Of a stretch of DNA of 17,405 nucleotides, positions 13,460 to 17,405 are shown in pieces (within the stretch, counting starts at the first letter, position 1; the number at the start of each line of letters is the position of its first letter). This stretch comes from Candidatus Geoarchaeota archaeon (GTDB lineage: Archaea > Thermoproteota > Thermoprotei > Gearchaeales > WAQG01), in assembly GCA_015520395.1 (NCBI GenBank), contig WAQG01000116.1, positions 1 to 17,405 on the forward strand, in the 5' to 3' direction. Made by a program: the position numbers and the translations under genes. The notes under the pieces are model-generated. The model ran no database searches. It was not told where the DNA came from and was given only the letters and a program-made list of their open reading frames with translations.

Positions 13460-14407
13460 ATGCTGATTGTTATGTCGACGATAGTTATAGCCCTAGGTGG
13501 CAATGCCCTTCTCAGGAAGGGTGAGAGAGGGACTCTGGAGGAACAGCTTAGAAATGCCTCTAGGGCCGCTGAAGCCATAGCGATGCTCGTAGCCAGGGGC
13601 TACAGGGTCGTTGTCACGCATGGAAACGGCCCACAGGTCGGCAACATACTGATCCAAAACGAGGCTGCGAGAAACATGGTACCTCCCATGCCCCTCGATG
13701 CCTGCGGCGCGGAGAGCCAGGGACTTCTCGGGTACATAATTCAGCAGTCCATAGAAAACCGGTTAAGAAATATGGGGCTGAGGGCGCCGGTGGCCACCGT
13801 GATCACCCAGGTCGTTGTTGACCCCAATGATGAGGCCTTCAGAAACCCAACCAAGTTTATAGGACCTTTTTACAGCGAGGAGGAAGCAAAGCGTCTCGCC
13901 AGGGAGAGGGGCTATATTATCAGGCGTGATGGGATCAGGGGCTGGAGGCGTGTCGTCCCGTCACCAAGGCCCATCAGGATCGTTGAGGCTGAGGCGATAA
14001 GGAGGTTGATAGAATCCGGCGTGATAGTGATAGCGGCTGGGGGCGGTGGGATACCTGTGGTTGAGCGGAACGGCGTCCTCAAGGGTGTTGAGGCTGTCAT
14101 CGACAAGGATCTCACGGCTGCCAAGCTCGCCCTGGAAGTCAGGGCTAAAATGCTGCTTATGCTAACCGACGTAGACAAAGTCTATTTAAACTACGGCACG
14201 CCCACCCAGACGCCCTTAGACAAGCTTACAGTGGACGAGGCGCTTCGCTATCTCGCCGAGGGCCATTTTCCGCCGGGCAGCATGGGTCCTAAAATAGAGG
14301 CTGCCGTAGAGTTCGTTTTAAAAAGCGAGGGAAAAGCCGTCATAGCCCATCTCGATCAAGCCGTGGAAGCCGTGGATCTTAAGGCTGGAACAGTAATAGT
14401 GAGATAA
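13460..14407 (+). CDS. arcC: Carbamate kinase
   Basis: The enzyme transfers phosphate between carbamoyl phosphate and ADP, making ATP during carbamoyl phosphate breakdown or, in reverse, carbamoyl phosphate. The 315-residue length is typical. Amino acid kinase motifs are clear: IALGGNALL (10-18), VTHGNGPQVGN (52-62), IAAGGGGIPVV (191-201) and VIDKDLTAAKLA. The C-terminal PGSMGPKIEAA is the family's late signature. The PxPLDACGAESQG stretch after HGNGPQ is characteristic of carbamate kinase rather than other amino acid kinases. ATG 13460 is favoured by the TATA spacing; the ATG four codons later (13472) is possible. No arginine deiminase or ornithine carbamoyltransferase gene is next to it, so the source of carbamoyl phosphate cannot be told from the window. 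Confidence 0.93.
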   Translation: MLIVMSTIVIALGGNALLRKGERGTLEEQLRNASRAAEAIAMLVARGYRVVVTHGNGPQVGNILIQNEAARNMVPPMPLDACGAESQGLLGYIIQQSIENRLRNMGLRAPVATVITQVVVDPNDEAFRNPTKFIGPFYSEEEAKRLARERGYIIRRDGIRGWRRVVPSPRPIRIVEAEAIRRLIESGVIVIAAGGGGIPVVERNGVLKGVEAVIDKDLTAAKLALEVRAKMLLMLTDVDKVYLNYGTPTQTPLDKLTVDEALRYLAEGHFPPGSMGPKIEAAVEFVLKSEGKAVIAHLDQAVEAVDLKAGTVIVR

Positions 14408-14423
14408 ATGAGAAAATGTTGTG

Positions 14424-14440
14424 TTTTCTTTAGGCTTTTT
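14424..14440 (+). terminator. T-rich terminator after carbamate kinase
   Basis: TTTTCTTT followed shortly by TTTTT lies 17-33 bases after the arcC stop, in the 31-base gap before the convergent porB gene. This fits archaeal poly-T termination on the plus strand. Confidence 0.5.
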
Positions 14441-15470
14441 ATCTTGGAGCGTTTACTGCCCTTTCCAGCAGATCCTCCCAGACGGCGTCCACGTATTCCT
14501 GTAGCTGTTTAAGCAGATGTTTGTTTTCGGGTTTTAATAGGTGCTTGAACCTTCCCTGAACCTCTACGAACTTCTTTATCGGCTTCTTTAGACGGGGGTT
14601 CCTAGCTATAGTAAGGCTGCGGTCCGTCAGAAGGTATCCTTTACCCCTCACCCACTCCCACAACGGGAAGTAGCAGGTGTCAACAGCCCTCCGACAGATC
14701 TCTATAGTTATGTTTGTATCGAACCTCCAGCCCCTGTCGCACGGACTGAACGTATGGAGGAATGCGGGGCCCTCGGCCTCCAGCCCCTTTCTAACCTTCC
14801 TTATGAGGTCAGCCCAGTGCGCGGGTGTAGCCGTGGCGACGTAGGGTATCCGGTGGGCCACCATTATGTCGGCGATGGGCTTCTTCTCCTGCATCTTGCC
14901 TGGCAGGACTCTCCCGGCAGGGCTTGTTGTCGTCCATGCAAAAGGCGGCGTGCCGCCTGACCTCTGAATCCCCGTATTCATGTAGGCTTCATTATCGTAG
15001 AGGATGTATAAGACATCATGTCCACGCTCGGCCATACCGCTCAGCGCCTGAAGACCTATATCGAAGGTCCCGCCGTCGCCTGCAAATACGACGACATCAA
15101 CCCTCTCATAACCTAGCCGCCCAGTCCTCTTCATAGCCTTCAAGGCGGCCTCTATTCCACTTGCAGTGGCGGCGGCATTCTCAAACGCGTTATGAATCCA
15201 TGGCACGCCCCAGCTCGTGTAAGGAAATATTGTCGTAGCGACCTCTAGGCACCCGGTAGCATTTACCAGTATCGTAGGGCCTCTGAAGGCGAGGCTCGCA
15301 AGCTTCACTATTATTGGTGCAGCGCAGCCAGCGCAAAGCCTGTGTCCGGGGAGTATGGCTGGCCTCCGGCTCTCCGCAAGTCTTCTAAGATTAAGATCCA
15401 AGGGCATCTCGTAATGCCTGCCTCTCTCAAACCTCAACAGCCCATAATGCTCCTCCCTTCTTTCAGACAT
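14439..15470 (-). CDS. porB: Pyruvate (2-oxoacid):ferredoxin oxidoreductase, beta subunit
   Basis: This subunit binds thiamine diphosphate and one [4Fe-4S] cluster of the enzyme that oxidises pyruvate with CoA to acetyl-CoA and CO2, reducing ferredoxin. Cluster cysteines C46 and C49 (LCAGCAAP), C74 (NATGCLE) and C244 (SPCDRGW) are in place. The thiamine-binding motif GDGGTFDIG (131-139) leads to DNEAYMNTG (159-167). The length of 343 residues is slightly long for PorB because of a basic C-terminal tail (KKPIKKFVEVQGRF). ATG 15470 follows GGGGGTGAGGGG and overlaps the porA stop by eight bases, indicating coupled translation. The substrate could be another 2-oxoacid such as 2-oxoisovalerate, but the closest fit is pyruvate. 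Confidence 0.9.
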   Translation of the reverse strand: MSERREEHYGLLRFERGRHYEMPLDLNLRRLAESRRPAILPGHRLCAGCAAPIIVKLASLAFRGPTILVNATGCLEVATTIFPYTSWGVPWIHNAFENAAATASGIEAALKAMKRTGRLGYERVDVVVFAGDGGTFDIGLQALSGMAERGHDVLYILYDNEAYMNTGIQRSGGTPPFAWTTTSPAGRVLPGKMQEKKPIADIMVAHRIPYVATATPAHWADLIRKVRKGLEAEGPAFLHTFSPCDRGWRFDTNITIEICRRAVDTCYFPLWEWVRGKGYLLTDRSLTIARNPRLKKPIKKFVEVQGRFKHLLKPENKHLLKQLQEYVDAVWEDLLERAVNAPR

Positions 15471-16713
15471 TTCCCCTCACCCCCAGGAACCTGAGGCGTT
15501 CGGCAGTTCCGCCAGCCTTAGCCACATCTAATAGCTCCTCAAACATTCTTTCGACGAGGTTTGGGGGGACGTCCCTTCCTCCAAGCCCATAGATATAGTT
15601 GACCAGGACTGGGCGGCTTTTCAGCTCGGACAATGCGGCATTTATCTCAAGGTAGCTTGGCCCATAGCTGCCGAAGCTTATCGCCCGATCCATAACCCCG
15701 ACAACCCTAGCGTCCTTAAGAACCTCTCTAAGCTCGTCGAATGGGAATGGGCGGAACATCCTTATCCTGACAATCCCCACCTTACGGCCAGCCTTTCTCA
15801 TCTTCTTTGCTACACTCCTAACGGTTCCAGCCGTGCTCCCAAGAACAGTTACGATAACCTCAGCATCCTCCACGCCATAAGTTGCTATTATGCCGTCTCC
15901 GTACCGCCTCCCAGAAAGCTCGTACCACTCCTCATTAACCCTTCGGATTACCTCAGGCACCCTCTTCATAGCCTCGATTTGCTGCATCTTATGCTCAAAG
16001 TAGTAATCGTAGAGATCGAGGGGCCCAAAACTCAGCGGGTTAGCGGGGTCAAGCTTCACCTCAACCTCCTTGCCAAGATAGTCAACATACGTTTTATGCA
16101 CCTTTCTATGCCCTCCAAGAAAAGCTCGGACAGCCTCATCAGGCAGCATCCTTATGTTTTCAAGGGTGTGGCTCAGGAAGAAGCCATCCAGGTTAACAGC
16201 CACCGGCAGAAGCACCTCTGGATCCTCAGCTATCCTAAACGCTTGTATCGTCGTGTCGTAGGCCTCCTGGCTGTTCTCCACGAAGAGCTGAATCCACCCG
16301 GCATCTCTCATCCCCATGGCATCACTATGATCACAATGGATGTTTATGGGGGCTGAGAGGGCCCTGTTCACAACGGCGAGAACTATTGGGAGCCTCAGGC
16401 TCGCAGCAATATACAGTATCTCCCACATTAACGCCAGCCCATTAGCGGCAGTCGCCGTGAAGGCTCTAGCCCCCGTCGCCGCGGCCCCCACACAGGCGCT
16501 CATGGCTGAATGCTCGCTCTCCACGGGTATGAACTCCGTGTAAACTTCCCCATTCGCCACAAACTCACTGAACTTCTCAACAATAATTGTCTGAGGCGTT
16601 ATCGGGTATGCCGCGACGACGTCCACAAGGCTCTGTTTAACCGCATATGCAACGGCTTCATCGCCATTAACCGCCATAAGGATCTGCTTGCTGACCGGGT
16701 ACTTCGAAGCCAT
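15463..16713 (-). CDS. porA: Pyruvate (2-oxoacid):ferredoxin oxidoreductase, alpha subunit
   Basis: The alpha subunit forms the active site with PorB. Family signatures are AAYPITPQT near the N-terminus, EFIPVESEHSAMSACVGAAATGARAFTATAANGLALM, and NRALSAPINIHCDHSD, where the ligand-contacting region lies. The C-terminal half has VTVLGSTAGTVRSVAKKMRKAG, the transketolase-C-like domain. From ATG 16713 it has 416 residues. A GTG at 16725 would add four residues, but it sits inside the GGAGGTGAG ribosome binding site that suits ATG 16713. It lies four bases after the porD stop in the order porG, porD, porA, porB, the standard archaeal four-subunit arrangement. Confidence 0.9.
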   Translation of the reverse strand: MASKYPVSKQILMAVNGDEAVAYAVKQSLVDVVAAYPITPQTIIVEKFSEFVANGEVYTEFIPVESEHSAMSACVGAAATGARAFTATAANGLALMWEILYIAASLRLPIVLAVVNRALSAPINIHCDHSDAMGMRDAGWIQLFVENSQEAYDTTIQAFRIAEDPEVLLPVAVNLDGFFLSHTLENIRMLPDEAVRAFLGGHRKVHKTYVDYLGKEVEVKLDPANPLSFGPLDLYDYYFEHKMQQIEAMKRVPEVIRRVNEEWYELSGRRYGDGIIATYGVEDAEVIVTVLGSTAGTVRSVAKKMRKAGRKVGIVRIRMFRPFPFDELREVLKDARVVGVMDRAISFGSYGPSYLEINAALSELKSRPVLVNYIYGLGGRDVPPNLVERMFEELLDVAKAGGTAERLRFLGVRGNV

Positions 16714-16717
16714 CTCC

Positions 16718-16996
16718 CTACTCACCTCCCTCAGGCACCATCCTTATCGCCCCGAGGGGGCACTCATGCTCACATATCCCGCATCCCTTACAATAATCAT
16801 AGTTTATCCAGACCTTCTTGCCATCCCAAAGTATCGCCATATCCGGGCAGAACAACCAGCATAACATGCAACTAGTACACTTAGAGTAGTCTATCACCGG
16901 GCGCAACGCCCTCCAGTCGCCAGTCCTGTATTCGAGTGAGAGCTTGTAGGGCAGACCAGCTATAGGGAGTTTCTTCCATTCGCGGGACTCCTCCAT
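16718..16996 (-). CDS. porD: Pyruvate (2-oxoacid):ferredoxin oxidoreductase, delta subunit (2x[4Fe-4S] ferredoxin)
   Basis: This 92-residue ferredoxin-type subunit relays electrons from the enzyme to external ferredoxin. Two complete CxxCxxCxxxCP motifs are present: C40, C43, C46, C50 (CTSCMLCWLFCP) and C69, C72, C75, C79 (CKGCGICEHECP). The N-terminal extension before the clusters (about 35 residues, with TGDWRALRPVID) is a PorD trait. ATG 16996 has GGGAGG just upstream, three bases after the porG stop. Confidence 0.93.
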   Translation of the reverse strand: MEESREWKKLPIAGLPYKLSLEYRTGDWRALRPVIDYSKCTSCMLCWLFCPDMAILWDGKKVWINYDYCKGCGICEHECPLGAIRMVPEGGE

Positions 16997-16999
16997 TGC

Positions 17000-17405
17000 T
17001 CAAACCTCCCTGGTCAATTTCCTCGCAATCTTAATTAACTCAAGGTTCCTCTCGGCAAGCCTCTCGGGAAAGCGATTTTTAAGTGCCGTCTCAACAGCCT
17101 TCAAAGAAACTATCTCAACCGCCCTTAGAAGAGCACCTATCATAGCGGTGTTCGTTATCGGTCTCTTGAGCATTTCTAAGGCAAGCTTTGTCGCTGGAAC
17201 ACTCCAAACCCTGTATACACCCCTCCTGACGCCCATCCTCCTGTACAACTCGTCCCCCGGCCCATCATAGTTCGCAATCACATACCCACCCCTCTTAAGC
17301 CCCTCAACCACCTTTGGACCCAGAAGCGTGGGATCCAGAACTATCACTATGTCCGGGTTATATACCATCGAGTGAACCTCTATGGGCTCGTCGCTTATCC
17401 TAGCG
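17000..17405 (-). CDS. porG: Pyruvate (2-oxoacid):ferredoxin oxidoreductase, gamma subunit, 5' end outside window
   Basis: The gamma subunit completes the four-subunit oxidoreductase. The first in-window ATG (17368) is internal: codons before it encode ARISDEPIEVHS in frame to the window edge, and ISDxPI...S(M)VxxPDxVIVLDPTLL is the family's conserved mid-region. Only the C-terminal 135 or so residues are present, out of about 180-200 expected. RPITNTAMIGALLRA and FPERLAERNLELIKIA are the usual C-terminal motifs. It is probably the first gene of the por operon, whose promoter lies outside the window. Confidence 0.88.
   Translation of the reverse strand, partial: ARISDEPIEVHSMVYNPDIVIVLDPTLLGPKVVEGLKRGGYVIANYDGPGDELYRRMGVRRGVYRVWSVPATKLALEMLKRPITNTAMIGALLRAVEIVSLKAVETALKNRFPERLAERNLELIKIARKLTREV

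Noticed and set aside
15979..16875. Plus-strand open frames opposite porA and porD
   Set aside because: They overlap strongly conserved oxidoreductase genes, and their translations look random.
1..17405. CRISPR arrays, insertion sequences, integrase or attachment sites
   Set aside because: I saw no regularly spaced repeats, transposase motifs or tRNA-derived duplication in the window; the initiator tRNA 3' end is not repeated downstream by eye.

Overview
The window comes from an archaeon, most likely a TACK-group (Thermoproteota-type) lineage that divides with the Cdv/ESCRT machinery. The evidence is a complete cdvA/cdvB/cdvC cluster, an initiator tRNA with the archaeal A1-U72 pair and an encoded CCA, TATA-box promoters, GGTGA-type ribosome binding sites with many TTG or GTG starts, class III (prepilin-type) signal peptides, an archaeal ribose-1,5-bisphosphate isomerase and a four-subunit ferredoxin oxidoreductase. 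The exact lineage cannot be read from the sequence.

Layout. Positions 1-854: a membrane M48 metalloprotease, cut by the window edge. Positions 990-4301: a same-strand cell-division cluster of an ESCRT-III paralogue (CdvB1-like), CdvA, CdvB with a C-terminal winged helix, and the Vps4-like ATPase CdvC. CdvA should recruit CdvB to the membrane, the ESCRT-III proteins polymerise and constrict, and CdvC remodels them. Positions 4298-5167 (minus): an endonuclease III-like Fe-S protein that appears to have lost both catalytic residues. Positions 5394-5648: a small zinc-ribbon protein with an arginine-rich tail. Positions 5645-6622 (minus): ribose-1,5-bisphosphate isomerase of the nucleotide (AMP) to RuBisCO pathway.

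Positions 6623-7042 hold no protein gene. They contain a weak C/D-box-like element, a promoter with palindromes, the initiator tRNA-Met gene (6824-6901), and a strong hairpin directly upstream of the promoter of the pilus operon.

Positions 7043-13428: a five-gene archaeal type IV pilus-like operon. It has a short pilin, two larger proteins with pilin-type leaders (333 and 597 residues, the latter with an InlB-type B-repeat), a secretion ATPase, and a duplicated-domain membrane platform protein. The last four genes overlap one another. No prepilin peptidase is present, so it must be encoded elsewhere. The two large pilin-headed proteins are not recognisable named pilins, which makes this operon the best candidate for an undescribed surface structure.

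Positions 13460-14407: carbamate kinase, probably leaderless. Positions 14439-17405 (minus): porG (cut by the window edge), porD, porA and porB, encoding a pyruvate (or related 2-oxoacid):ferredoxin oxidoreductase.
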